Shown here in pieces: positions 29,628 through 42,217 of a stretch of 64,000 nt of DNA. Source of the stretch: Artemisia argyi. Its lineage: Eukaryota; Streptophyta; Magnoliopsida; Asterales; Asteraceae. The position numbers and the translations under genes were made by a program. Location of the stretch: assembly GCA_030686995.1 (NCBI GenBank), contig CM060687.1:163889323-163953322 (forward strand). The letters run 5' to 3'. A model generated the notes under the pieces. It was not told the origin of the DNA. It did not search any database and worked only from the letters and a program-made list of their open reading frames with translations. Numbering within the stretch: position 1 is the first letter of the stretch; every line of letters starts with the position of its first letter.

Positions 29628-32100
29628 GGGGTGGTCATTCGAATGATGCTCCACGTGATTAGGTCTTCCGTGTTCTTTGTCTTGAACTTTGTGTGTCGTT
29701 GTAGAATAGCCATTAGTCTTTGTTCCTTCATGCTTTGTGATCTTTAATGATCGACTTTTCATCATTCTTTGTTCTTTTGTGATTTGGAGCAATCTGCCTT
29801 TCGTCACTTCTGCGTCTGTTGTGGTTGTTCGCCATTCCAACATGCTCATACGTCTTTAGTCTTTGTGATACATGCATTTGTTATTCCCGTTCTTTCACAC
29901 TGATCTTTGTCACTTTACTTCTGTAGATTCTTTCACATTGCGTAGAATCTTTCTTTGAACCTTGCTTTGCTTTGATCTTTGTGAGAACTTTCCTTTGACG
30001 TAGTGATGCATGTATGAGCATGTGGAATCTGTCGCCATGTAGATGATGTATAGCTGCATGAAAACAGTTAGCAATAAATCAACCGGTACTTACAGATAAG
30101 GAATTAGAGATCGTCAACAGCATAGTGTGAAAACTCCTTCTAACCCTTACCAAGGCCGTTCCCATGTCAGATACTCCCGAGGGAGCTTACAAGACCTACT
30201 TAGTAGCTCAATGAATGGGTGAGTCGCTGGGGATCACTCCACAACTATAGACCATTTGAAACCACCGCAAACACTAAGCGTAACCCATAAAAAATTACCG
30301 AAGTGACCTGCTATCAGGGCTGCTTGATGTTGACCCTGGCAGGAATTTCCATTCAATCATTGAGAATCACAAAAGTGAATCCTCTCATAAATGTTCTTGG
30401 CAGATTGCTAAGATCTGCGTAGGACTCTAAAGTTTACATCTGGCGTCCTTAATGATGAACAACCAGTGTAGGAAGATCATGTGTTCCTATGAGATCTTTT
30501 GATGAATCTCGGGGCTCTAGACTCGATAAGTGCACATTTGGTTTCCTATGCGGAGATTAGGGAGAGGTCTCTTGTTTCAATATCAATCATCTCTAAGAGA
30601 TAGATCGATAGATTACACCGGTTCCCTGTGATAATGAAACAAGCTCTTTTAAGAGAACTTGAGTGGTTAAGAAGGTTTAGTGCAGTGCGTCACTGAGTCC
30701 ATGACGTCTTTATCTTCAATACCGGTGTCACCTTGGTAACAACCAGTAGCATATGAGTTGAACCCGGTGTCTGCCCTAAGGTTGAACATATGGAGGGCTA
30801 TTTCTTTTCACCCTTTTCATAACTTTTCTTTTTAATTCTTCAACCCCTTATTTCTCCTTTCTCATTTTCTCCTCTTTTTTTTTTCAATCATACCTAAGGA
30901 CTTCTAATTCTAACTATTGGAATTGTCCTTGGGTAGATCCCTCTGGCTCTGGTGGATCATAGGACGGTTTTTCCTAACCTTAGTCACCTTATCACTCCAT
31001 GACTATCCTATAATTGCCATAAAACCATTCATTTGAAAATCTCTCAAAGTGTTTATGATAATATTTAAGAAATTTGCACATGCGAGAGGAGTTTGCACTT
31101 TTGAATTGATCCACTTTCAATGAACATGACCGATACGAGACACGCTTACATCACTAGTTAGACTAGCTTGAAGTTATTACCCGTCCTGGTCAAGTCCAAA
31201 GAAAGTATCTCGATACGGTACATTCTACTCAGACAAGTCCTATTCGAGACACGCTTACATCACTAGTTAGACTAGCTTGAAATTATTACCCGTCCAGGAC
31301 AAGTCTTTTCGATTAATGACATTTAAAGCTTCGTCAATTCATTAGTACTTTCTGAGTCGAGCTCTTTTGAGATTCAGTCACAATCTTTAAACATCTTTGA
31401 TCACATTTTAATCATGTCTTCTCCCCCTCAAAAATAGCATATCGTGATATTTTTGATATCAACTGATTAAGAAAAAGCTTTTGGAGAGAAAGACAGATTT
31501 TGCATGAATTTGGAACATTTTGTGTTTGTACTCCCCCTTAATGATAGCATATTTAAAATTACTTAAGGGTTTTTGAGGGAGTTATCTTGAGCACTAATTT
31601 TGAGAGATTTTGAGAAATCTTTTGAACAATCTTGAAAAAGTGCTCAAGAATTTTGTTTGAAAACGAGTTTATGCTTGAAATCTTTTTCGTTTGTTTAGAC
31701 TCGAGCTTTTTGAAAAAGATTTCGTCATTGAACGTACGAGTCCTTGATTTGAAAATAATCAGAAGTCATCATTCGGGTCCGGGTTTCGTACTGATGTATA
31801 CGAAATCCATTGTGAAGAAACTTTTGAGAAACGACATGTTTTAGAAAAACAATTAAAAGAACTCCCGTTCAAGCATCTGTACATGTCCGTATCATTGTTG
31901 AATGACAGAAACGTACAGAATATTGATTTATATGAGAGACATGTCGTGAGAAGAATATTTTTGGATTTTGATTTTATATTGTTTTTGTATCTTTTGAAAA
32001 TTTTATATTTTTGTATTTTGTTTTTGTTGGTTTTTCAAATTTTGTATTTTGTTTTTTCAAAAATATTTACAGCGAAGCGATTTTGAAAACTTTTTCAAGA
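29628..32100 (-). other. Copia 1 long 3' noncoding region
   Basis: About 2.5 kb between the end of pol and the PPT without a supported reading frame. Two further purine-rich stretches on the minus strand (plus CTCCCCCTCAAAAATAGCAT near 31423 and CTCCCCCTTAATGATAGCAT near 31531) look like extra PPT copies. A direct repeat of about 60 bp occurs at about 31137-31195 and 31245-31302 (shared CGAGACACGCTTACATCACT). Confidence 0.7.
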
Positions 32101-33486
32101 ATATTCGAGAAGACGTTCTAGCTCCTCAGGAGTTAGGCTTCGCATGCCAATTCATCGAACTAAATAGTCAAACCGTTCTTTTGGAAGGGCTTTAGTAAAT
32201 AGATCGGCGAGTTGGTAATCAGTCTTAACGAAAAATAATTCAACAGTACCCTCTTCCACGTGTTCTTTGATGAAATGGTAGCGGACTTTGATATGCTTCG
32301 TCTTAGAGTGATGTAAGGGATTGCACGAGATGGCTATGGCACTTTTTGAGTCACAATACATAGGTATTCTGTCAAAAGTAAAGCCATAATCTGTGAGCTG
32401 TGTCCGCATCCAAAGAACTTGGGCACAACACGCAGATAGAGACACATACTCGACTTCGGCGGTTGAAAGTGCAGTACAATCCTGTTTCTTTGACGACCAG
32501 CTTACTAGCTTTTCACCCAAAAATTGTGCTCCACCTGATGTACTCTTTGTTGTGACTTGATCACCAGCATGGTCTGCATCTGAAAATGCTGTTAGATTAA
32601 ACTCCGAATCCTTCGGATACCAAAGTCCCATGTTAATGGTGCTTCGTAGGTACCGAAAGATCCGTTTAACCTCTTTGAGGTGAAGTTCGGTAGGCTTTGC
32701 CTGAAACCGTGCTAACAAACAAACAACAAATTGAATATCGGGTCGGCTAGCAGTTAGGTACATGAGAGAACCGATCATGCTCCGATATTTCTTCGGATCG
32801 ATTGGTTTCCCAAACAAATCAGCACCTATTTTTGGTGAAGTAACCATTGGTGTACCAACAGAATCACAATTTTCCATTCCATGTTTTTTCAAAATCTCTA
32901 TTGTATATTTAGTTTGATTGATAAAAATACCACGAGGGGATTGATGTATTTGTAAACCAAGAAAGAATTTTAGTTCCCCCATCATGGACATTTCAAATTT
33001 GCTTTTCATGAGATTTTCAAAATGTTTTGAATGGTTAGGATTGGTTGATCCAAAAATAATGTCGTCTACGTAAATTTGAACGATCAAAGTGTCATCTTTG
33101 AATTTTTTGATAAACAAGGTGTCATCAACCGTTCCTTTTGTGAAATTATTTTTGAGCAAGAAAGATGATAGTTCGTCATACCACGCTCTTGGAGCTTGTT
33201 TTAAACCATAAATTGCTTTCTTAAGCTTGTAGACGTAGTCTGGATGATCTTTGTCGATGAATCCCTCTGGCTGACTCACATACACTTCTTCTTTCAGAGT
33301 TCCATTCAAGAAAGCAGTCTTAATATCCATCTGATAGACTGTGATGTTTTTGTGAGCGGCATAGGCTAAGAAAATCCGGACTGCTTCAAGTCTAGCTACA
33401 GGCGCGAATGATTCCTCGAAATCTATCCCTTCTTTTTGTGGATAACTTTTAGCCACGAGACGAGCTTTGTTGCGAATAACAGTCAT
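32101..33486 (-). pseudogene. Copia 1 reverse transcriptase and RNase H
   Basis: Open from 33486 to a TGA at 32152 (444 codons). RT features in order: [38 protein letters not shown] (catalytic Asp pair, near 33051-33075), [12 protein letters not shown]. RNase H features: [43 protein letters not shown]. The TGA at 32152 looks like a CGA-to-TGA change, because the same frame continues to a conserved-looking end (TPEELERLL) and stops at about 32105. Upstream, the same frame holds a TGA near 33515 and is then shifted relative to the preceding 425-codon segment. The domains look intact, but the polyprotein is not translatable as one. Confidence 0.93.
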
Positions 33487-35590
33487 TTCCTCATCCAGTT
33501 TGTTCTTCCATAATCACTTGAGATCAAGAACTCGTTTATCAAGTGGTCGTTCAACAAGTTCCCAACTATCATGTAACAGGTATTGAAGAAATTCCTCATG
33601 CATCGCTTCAATCCAAGGGTTTTCTGCCATTGCTTCTCGAATGTTCTTTGGTTCTTTGAGGCTGATTGAGCAAATGTAATTGCACAATTCGAGATCAGTT
33701 GTCTCCTTGTCTGAACTGGCTTTGAAGGTTCACCAATAACATGTTCTATTGGATGGTCTTTTGTCCATTGAAACGTAGAAGGGTACCTTGGGTGTAACGA
33801 ATGTGTGTTAGATGGTTCTTGTAACCTTGAAGAAGATTCAGCAGAGTCTGTTGCAAACGGGTTTTCAAATACTTCTTCTTCTTCTTCTAACGTAACATCG
33901 TTTGAATTATTTGTTGGTTCTTCTTGAAAATTAGTGTTTTGATTTTGCTCATCAACTCTTGGTAGTTCAGTTTCAAGTACTGGAGTTGCTTGAGTAGATG
34001 TAGATGATGTTGATGTAGTTGGTGCTTCAGCTTCGATTGTTATAGATGCATCCTGTGGTGGTGGTTGATGGTTGTGAGCGGGTGCAGCGGAATGTTGTTG
34101 AGATGCATTTGTCGAAGTTCCACCATAGTATTCATCAAACATTAACTCAAAGAAATTTTCCAGTTCTTGTTCTGAAGGTTTGTCCATGTTTGTTGACTGA
34201 GCTCCTTGAGGCACGAGTCCTGAACTGATGTGTCCAGAAGTCTGCTGGTTTGGTGCGGGTCCTAATCCGTTTTGATTAGAAGCCATCGGATTAAGCGCGG
34301 GTTCTAGAGCGAGTCTCTCAGAAGCCATCTGTGAAATCTCGTCAAACTTCACATTCATCGTCTCCATTATCCTTTTCGTTCTTCTATTATACACCCTAAA
34401 TGCCCTCGAGTTTTCTGAATATCCAATGAAGATTCCAATATCACCCTTAGCTTTCAACTTCCCTTGATCTTCTCTGTCATTCATCGGATAGCACAAAGCA
34501 CCAAACACGTGAAGGTAAGAGATGTCAGGTTTACGGTTGTTCACTAGCTCATATGGGGTTTTATTGAATCTTGGATGTACTAAGGATCGGTTTTGAGTAA
34601 AACAAGCAGTGGCTACAGCATCAGCCCATAAGAAAAGTGGTGCACTAGAATAAATCAGCATTGTGCGAGCAGCTTCCATAAGAGTTCTATTTCTTCTTTC
34701 AACTACCCCATTCTGCTGTGGAGTTCTAACAACTGATGTTTGATGTGGTAATTCCAACATTTTCGAGGTAAGTTCTTAACTCCTGATTTGTGAATTTTGT
34801 GCCATTATCTGTTCTTATAATCCTTACTGGAGCTTGAAGTAGAACTTGAATACGCTTCAGAAAGGTGATGATGATGCCTGGTGCTTCGTCTTTTGATCTC
34901 AAAAACTTTACCCAAGAATATCTTGAATAATCATCGACAACAACAAGAATATACTTCTTCCCATTAATGCTTTCAACTCTCATTGGGCCACATAAGTCCA
35001 TGTGTAACATATGTAACCTTGCTTCCGAACTAGGTACGGTTTTGGGTTTATATGATGCTCTTTTGCTTTTTCCTTGTTCGCATGATGGACAAAGGTGTTC
35101 CTTGGTGTATTTGAACTTAGGAAGTCCAGTGACGATGTTGTCTTTGGCTAACTTGTTGATCGTGTCGAAATTGAGATGGGATAATCTTCTATGCCACAGC
35201 CAAGACTTAGTTTCGGTTGCCCTTGTCATAAGACAAATTGGTGATGTAGAAGCCATTTGGTTGATGTCGATAGCATACAAGTTTGTACCACGATTACCAG
35301 TTAAGAGATCATCACCAACCAAATTTCTTATAAAAACCGTGTTTCTTCTGAATGCAACTTCTAAATCTCAATCACAAAACTGCCCGACTAAAAACAAGTT
35401 GTGTCCCAACCCTTCGACGTAGTAAACTCGAGTGATTAAAAAATTCCCAAACGGAAGATCTCCATAACCCTGAATAGCTGCTACATGATCAATTCCAAAT
35501 CGTACAGTTCCCATGAATTTCCAGAAGAAATTGATCAGCAGCTTTAAATTCCCGGTCATGTGCTTGGAGCAACCCGAGTCGATGATCCAA
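33483..35590 (-). pseudogene. Copia 1 protease and integrase, frameshifted
   Basis: Read from high to low coordinates. The protease active-site segment (IIDSGCSKHMTGN) is near 35535-35585. A TGA near 35367 falls in the GAG-pre-integrase region. The integrase zinc-binding part (LWHRRLSHL ... CPSCEQGK) lies within 35322-34726 and the catalytic Asp segments are MDLCGP and RTDNG. A frameshift near 34750 is followed by the last catalytic part (PQQNGVVERRNRT) in 34760-33483. Then come the LHVFGALCYP core end and a Ser/Thr/Pro-rich integrase C-terminal extension with frameshift near 33680. The three catalytic acidic residues (D, D, E) are all present but in different frames. Confidence 0.9.
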
Positions 35591-38500
35591 AGACATATTT
35601 CGATAACCTGCCAAGAACAGAAGAGTTTGTATGTGGAAACCGTTTTGAATTTGGTTTTATGGGGTTAAGGGTAAAATCTAAATCACACTCATAGACAGTT
35701 GCTACTTGTTTAGCTTGAGCTATTTCTAATTTGCCGTTCTGAAGAGTGAACTCTCTACCCGTTGGAATCCACATACAAAACTTAAGGTAGTTCCTAGGCA
35801 TTCGACTAATAGTGGTAGACCTAAAGCGTGCAACTAATCTTTCTATAGATCTAGATCTAGCACTAGGTCTTTTTGGAACATTCTTCTGTTCAGGCGTAAC
35901 ATTCACATTCTTAGAAACACATTCATCTTGAACATCATTAATTAAACATTTCTTGCATATTAAACAAACAGAGTCATTACATGCATTAGAACCAGTACTT
36001 TCGACATTACATTCAGATGAATCATGTTTCTTATTACAAAGCGATAAATTCCTAGGGTGTTCTTCTACTTCTTCAACTTTATTCTTGCTACTACTCGTAG
36101 AGATAGGCGAGACTCTATTGTTCCTTGTATTGCCCCTAGGCTTTAGTCTGCTGCTCCTAGAGGTGCTTTCTAATCCTGTAGAAGGTAAGGCACACGCGTT
36201 AGGATTTATTTTGTTGTCCTTTTTAGCATCACTAGACTCTTTAGAATTATCCTTTTTGCACGCATTTGTCTTAGAAGTGGAGGCAGACGCATTAGTGGGA
36301 CTAATCCTAAAAAGGCCAGGTGCTAACACTTTAGGAGTTTCGACAACCGCTTTTCCTTTATCAACAATCTTATCATTTTCACTTTTCTTGGGCAAGGGTG
36401 TTGGAGTGACTAGTTTTGTCAAATCCTTTTTGTCATCGACTTTTGGAGCAAACCTTGAAATTGATATTTTTAGTTTTTGAACCGTGTTTGAAACATTTGG
36501 TTTCTTCGAAGTCAATGGTTTTGCAAACTTGGTTTCCTCACCTTTTCCTTTTTGACTTTCAAGCTGAGCCCTCAAAAGATCATTTTGCTCTTTCATGTTC
36601 TTTAAGGCACGCTCATACGACAATTTGTCATACTTACATTCTTCCTTTTTTCGATCAAGTTGTTTAAAATATGACACATTTTCTTTTTCAAGCTTTATAA
36701 GAGCATTTTCATATTTTGAAACAATTGCGGAGATCTCAGCTCTTAGTCTTTCATCGTCTTGAACAGAATATGTTTGTAAAATGATGGACATAATATCAGT
36801 AGTCATAACAGCTTCGAAGAGAGAATCATTTAGGTTTTCCAAAACATTCATGTTTTCACAAGTATCATTAGCTTCGTTTACCAGGGATTTGTGGCCCTTG
36901 ACAAAATCGGCCGTTTCTTTTAAGAAAGCTTGTTCAAAATGGATTACCCTCGCACTGATGTTATTCAGTGGGATAGTAATTTCGTTTTCAAAAACTTTTT
37001 TCTGCTCAATATGAAAACTGGAATGCCAGTTGTTAATATTGATTGTAGTTTTAGAAGCAACAATATTTTGAACTTCTTGAATTCTCTTTTTAACATCATC
37101 CAGAATTTCTCTAGCCTCACTTGTATTAAAAGTGTTGTTAGAGGACATTTGTTCCATTTTTGAAAGAGATTTGGAAACAACTTTCTTTTTAGACAAGAAT
37201 TTCGCGAATGGTTGTTTTATGGAAAACACATATGGTTCTTTTTGTGGAACAAAAGTAATTCCCGAAAGTTTGTTCAATTTGTTGTAATCAATGGGTTTCA
37301 AATCCTTTTGTTTCATTTTATTTATGCTCTCTTCGACATGTTCTATCGTTAGCACAGAATCCCGAACGACGGGAGGATCATGTTTGGTGTAAATCACATT
37401 ACCATTGTACAAAACATTCTGTTCTTGCTGAGCTTTCTTGAGATTACAAGGGGTGTTGTTACCAAGAGCCATTTTATGTTTCGTATGATAAATCGGATTA
37501 GTTTGATTTGAAATCATTTTCATAGTTTGACTTGACTGACCTGACTTAACTACTAATTCTTCTAAATGTGCAATCATGTGTTCTGACTCTACGATTTCTT
37601 CCAAAAGTTTGTCTTCTTTCTTTGCAAAGTCCTTTTTTAACTCATCCCTTTCTTTTTCAAGATCGGCATAAGCTATTTTTTGTTTAGAAAGTTGGTTTTG
37701 TAAATCAGAAATTTCCGCGTTTAAAGATTTTATCTTTTTGAAAGAATTAACATCAAGTGTATCAAACTTGAGTTGCAATTGTTTTTCCCTTGAAACGGAA
37801 TTTCGATAACCAGTTTCTAATTCAAACAATCTTTTATTATGAAATTCAAAAGCTTTAACGTTTTCTTTGTAACTCTCAAGCTCAGCGGTCAATTTAACAT
37901 TCGCGGCCTTAACATCGCGATTGACCTTTTTCACATTCTCAATTTCAATACGACAATTATTCAATAATGATTCAAATAAAGCACGTGTTTCCTCATCATT
38001 CTCAGCATGCTGTGAAACGAAGCCTCCATTATGATTCACATCTGGAGTTGCTGAAGGAGTATTGCTACTACTTGGCGTGTCCAGGTATATATCATAAGTG
38101 GGTGCTAGCTTCTCAGAATGCTGTTCCTCATGAGGAGACATATCAAATATATCACTATTGTGACATGTGTTGAAGTTTGATACCTCAGATGGTGCATTGG
38201 TGTCATAAACAGGAAGTGTGTCAGAATCTGTGTCATACTTAGCTTCTTGAAGATTCGCCATAAATATGCAGTTCGCATCGATATCCTCTCTATCTTCCAT
38301 GTCATCCATAAGAGCCATAAAATCATTCTCCTCTGCGTTCAACTGAAACCCTGCCTGAACCTTTTGTGCCAACATCACTGCTTTCTGCAAGTACTCTAGA
38401 TCTTTCTTGTTCGGCTTAGTAGGACAGTTCCTTGCCATATGACCTACACCCTGACAGTTGAAACACTTTACCGGATTACCCTGATTCACATTTCCCAAAT

Positions 38501-39104
38501 TCCCAACTACTGGAGCTGCAACATTTCTATTCTGATTACCCATTGCCTGATTACCAACATTCTGACCCCTCTGATTTCCAACAAACTGACCCAACTGATT
38601 CCCTGCATACTGACCATACTGATTTCCTGCATTCTGATTCCCTGCATTCACCATATTCTGATTCCCCATGTTAATTCCAGTAGCATATCCTTGCTGATTC
38701 CCATAAACTCCAACCATTTGGCCTCCGTTGCCCATATTGAAACTCGGCTGAGCGATCTGCCTGTTGCGAGTATTCGATGAAATCCTTTGGTTGTTGTTTG
38801 TTGGTGTGGAATAGCGTCCTTGGAATGCCTTTGACAGAAAAGCAAACGCTTGGGTCAATGCTGCAGAAGCTTCATCATTTTCAGTGAATTCTGGTTCTTG
38901 GAATTGTGGGTATTGCTGTTGTGGAATAACATGTTGTTGTTGTTGTTGTGGGTAGAACTGTTGTTGGTAGACCGGTGTTGGTTGTTGAATGTATGATGGT
39001 TGCATGTAGTTTTGAGTGGAAGATGATGATGGTTGTTGTGTGTTCACTGGTAGCGGTGTTGGTGTAGTAGCAATTAATGCAAGAGGATCATGATTCTTTG
39101 CCAA
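35556..39104 (-). pseudogene. Copia 1 gag C-terminus, zinc knuckle and long coiled-coil linker
   Basis: A single 1182-codon open stretch. It starts with a Gln/Asn-rich segment, then tandem GNQ-containing repeats, then one CCHC knuckle (CFNCQGVGHMARNC, near 38424-38465). After it come about 900 residues with heptad-like Leu/Glu/Lys runs (several coiled coils), Ser/Lys-rich parts and a second cysteine cluster (CLICKKCLINDVQDEC). The frame ends by shifting just before the protease. Most copia elements go from knuckle to protease within a short distance, so this linker is unusually long. Similar long linkers occur, from memory, in composite TNT1-94-like polyproteins. It is not a cellular coiled-coil gene: it lies between gag and protease in one element. 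Confidence 0.88.
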
Positions 39105-39133
39105 TCTTCTTTCCTTACTTCATTAGCCTCAGC

Positions 39134-39787
39134 TTAGTTTTGTTTCAGAAAATCATAGAGTTGATCATAATTCACCTTATGTAAATCCTTTGTTTGATTG
39201 ACAATTGTAACATAACGACCCCATTCTTCTGAAAGGTTATTGATGAATTTGATGTTTGTTGCAATTGTTCGAGGCTCATTCATCAAAGTGCAAAACCTTG
39301 TGTAGTAAGATTCAATCTGTTCACCTTTAGTGGATGTAAAGTTCTCCCATTCAGTAAGAAGTTTGTTCTCAACGTCTTGTTGTCCAATCTCTGTTCCATG
39401 ACATATCCTTCTAACACGTTCCCACATAGCATAAGCAGTTTCACAACTGTCGACCACAACAAAGATCTCCCGTGGTAATCCAACTTGGATTAAATGCATT
39501 GCCATATCATTTGCGGCGATCTGCTTCTTGTCTTCATCTGTGTAATCTGTTTCTGTTTGTTCACGCACGAATGGTTGAGTAGGAGGTGTTGTATTTGGAT
39601 TGCCTTCAATTTGAACTTGTCTTGGCATAAATGGACCATTTGTAATGGAGTTGATCATTAATTTACCATCAGGCTTTGTTTTGATGTAACGAAGCATGCG
39701 GCTTGTCCATGGGAGATATCCACCTTTTTCAAGCATTGGAGGTCGATTTTCCGCACCGGCTGCATGAATGTCTTGCTGAGTTGCCAT
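39134..39787 (-). pseudogene. Copia 1 gag N-terminal part
   Basis: 217 codons from ATG 39787. Gag features include YLPWTSRMLRYI, an aliphatic/acidic core (MAMHLIQVGLP, TAYAMWERVRR) and YYTRFCTLMNE, as in copia UBN2-type gag. It ends at a TAA directly after DFLKQN. A single-base frame change then follows near 39110 before the continuing gag frame. Both are inactivating changes. Confidence 0.9.
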
Positions 39788-39799
39788 TGATGAAGTGTA

Positions 39800-40899
39800 A
39801 ATTGATAAAGTTGATTTTTGGATCGTTCCAACGAAGTAGGAGTTGTGTTTAGTGTAAGTTGATGCAAGTTTTTATGATGAAAAATTTGATCTAAAACCTT
39901 AAAACCTCAATAACTTCTTCTCGGAATGTGTCCTTCTTCTCGGTCTCACGGTCGTTTTGACAGCAAATTCGTCGAAAACGGAGTTACGGTTCAAAAGTTA
40001 TGGCCGTTTGAAGTTTGGTTGTCAAAAGTAAAAAAACTTACGCGTAAACCTTTGATCTTATGCGTAAACAGTAATCTTAAGCGTAAAGGGTAAACTTAGG
40101 CATAAACAGAATCTTATGCGTAAAGTAAATGTTATGCGTAAACAAAAGTTATGCGTAAATAGTAAACTTATGCGTAAGAAAATACTTATGCGTAAGATTA
40201 GTAGTTTATGCGTAAGCTATATGTTTATGCGTAAGATGTATGTTACGCGTAAGGTTTAGCTTATGCGTAAGATTTTTTACGCGTAAGGTTTACAAACCAA
40301 ACTAATCTCTCAAACTTATCCAAGCTTGAAAGATATCCCAAGTCGAAGTATTTCACTAACTTGTCCAAGCTAGGAAAGTACTGAGTAATCTCTGAGCGTT
40401 GAAGAAAACTTATGCGTAGGGTCTTTCGCGTAGAACTTCTGCGTAGGAACTTTTGCGTAGAACTTCTGCGTAGGAACTTAAGCGTAGGATCTTCACTTAT
40501 GCATAGGAAATCAGACTTAGGCGTAGGAACAGGTTTTTCTGCTGAAACTCACGCGTAGAAAGTGATCTTCTGCGTAGAAAATGGGTTTTATGCCTAAACT
40601 CACGCGTAAACTTGCCAAAAAGTACTGTAGACAGCTGTTGGCTTGTACTATACTCAAAACTTACGCGTAAGATGACCCAACAGAACCAAAAAACACTTTT
40701 TCACTTGTTTCTTTTGATCAAATCTTTCCCAAAACACTAGTAATCACTAAAACTTCAATAAAAACAACAATTTTAACACTAAAACACGTAAAAATTAAAA
40801 CTTTTTAATGAAAAGCACACGTTTTTAAATGAAAAACGCAACTTTTAAAGAGAAAGCTTGATGAAAACGATTTCCACACACTCCTAAATCATTGTTAGA
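39800..40899 (-). repeat. Copia 1 leader with dispersed GCGTA decamers
   Basis: The region between PBS and gag. From about 40035 to 40680 the core GCGTA recurs roughly 25 times, mostly as TTATGCGTAAR, ACGCGTAAR or TGCGTAGG. Spacing is irregular (about 10-30 bases), so it is not a simple tandem array. No reading frame is supported. Confidence 0.8.
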
Positions 40900-40911
40900 C
40901 GATTGATACCA
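40900..40911 (-). other. Copia 1 primer-binding site
   Basis: TGGTATCA on the minus strand, two bases from the 5' LTR. It matches the start of the plant initiator-Met tRNA primer site and then diverges. Confidence 0.75.
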
Positions 40912-40913
40912 CT

Positions 40914-41317
40914 TGTAGGACCTTAGATATATCAACTTTATCACAAATATAAGCACTAGAAGAAGGAAAGATGGTGACTTAATGTTATGTATATGTCGTG
41001 TATATATGAGAGACAAGAGATGAAATATGGAACTTTTATTAAAGAAAAACACACAATACACACACAAGCACACTTACAAATGACTAGGTAAGTGCCTTAT
41101 ATAGTTAGAGAGAAAGGCCTCATGGGCTTTCTAATGAACTTGGGCTTGGACTTGGTTTACATGAATTATAAAAGGCTTACTAACATAACTCTTAACATAA
41201 TAGATTACCAAGTCCAATGCCCAACTATCTTAAATAATTACATACTTAATGACACAAAGACAAAGTTCCTAATATGAGAATGACCATCACTTTTCCATAT
41301 AATTCTTAATGCTAACA
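40914..41317 (-). repeat. Copia 1, 5' LTR
   Basis: 404 bp, TGTAGG...CTAACA, direct repeat of 29200-29615. Followed by TSD copy AAAGC at 41318-41322. Confidence 0.95.
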
Positions 41318-41322
41318 AAAGC

Positions 41323-41867
41323 ATTATGTACAACAAAAACAAGCATAACTCAAAATTCAGACCAAAATCTTAGAATTATACATTAAATACCATTAAAAAT
41401 AACCCTAAACATAATATTACAATTATTAGAACATAAAGTACAACCCTCAATATATTTCCAAAAATAATAAAACCTCACCGAGTTGACTCGGTGAGTTCGT
41501 CTGAGTCGAGGCGAGTCACGACCAAAGGGGACCACAAAAGAACAAATTAAGCGAATGGGTCACACAAAATAAGCCGAAAAATTTAAGTTGAGAGAAAACA
41601 AGCGAATAGGGGCGCGTGGGGTTGTTTTACCGAGAGAAAAGCAAGGGCGAAGGTGGTGGTGGTCTTCGGTGATGGTGGTGGCCGGCTTTGGTGGCGTGTG
41701 GGTAGTGCTCTGGTGGTCTACACGAGCTCAAAAGATCCAGAAACGACGGGAATAAGCCGATCTATCGACCGGCGCTGGAATCTGCTGGTGTTGACCGGAA
41801 TTTATGAAGATCCGGTGAGGGGTGGGAGAGAGAGAAATGAGAGAAAAAGAGTGAGTGTATGTGTGTT

Positions 41868-41924
<57 letters not shown>

Positions 41925-42213
41925 TTTTATAAAATTGTAGGGGCCAAACATGTACAAACAAAAGTGAGGGGGGGGGGGGGGGGGGCGGTATAACTGTGTG
42001 GCAGAGGGGGTGTTAGCCAACTAACAATGCTTTTCGTCAAAACAGTTCGTGGCTCAAACGACATATCTAACTGACTCGAAATTTAACGAAACTTGCGCCA
42101 TTGTTCACGAAATCGTTTTTCCAATAAAACCAGGTATCAACTCATATAACTTTTTCCGAAAGCTATATTCCTCAATATATTTGGCAAATGATACATCACG
42201 TTATCATAAAATA
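41323..42213. other. Intergenic, probable Helitron body, GA and G tracts
   Basis: Holds a (GA)n run at about 41873-41922 and a G run at about 41969-41986. No gene is recognised. It precedes a Helitron 3' end and is probably that element's 3' part. Confidence 0.5.
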
Positions 42214-42217
42214 TAGT

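Larger units (their letters stand above)
29200..41317 (-). mobile_element. Ty1/copia LTR retrotransposon 1, full length, 12.1 kb, inactive
   Basis: Both LTRs, a PBS, a PPT and all gag-pol domains are present on the minus strand. The element is bounded by a perfect 5-bp duplication AAAGC (29195-29199 and 41318-41322). Order 5'-3' on the minus strand: 5' LTR, PBS, 1.1-kb leader, gag, zinc knuckle, very long linker, protease, integrase, reverse transcriptase, RNase H, 2.5-kb 3' noncoding region, PPT, 3' LTR. Reverse transcriptase following integrase makes it copia, similar to the TNT1-94-labelled elements of composites. The frame is broken by several stops and frameshifts. By eye the LTRs differ at about nine positions plus a 12-bp copy-number change, suggesting insertion around one million years ago at a rate near 1e-8 per site per year (inference). 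Confidence 0.93.

Noticed and set aside
35953..36667. Plus-strand frames opposite the copia 1 linker
   Set aside because: Antisense shadows of a long coding frame with biased composition; no motif seen.
35556..39104. The 1182-codon frame as a cellular coiled-coil gene
   Set aside because: It contains a CCHC knuckle, lies between gag and protease of one LTR-bounded element in the same strand, and is flanked by element frames on both sides.
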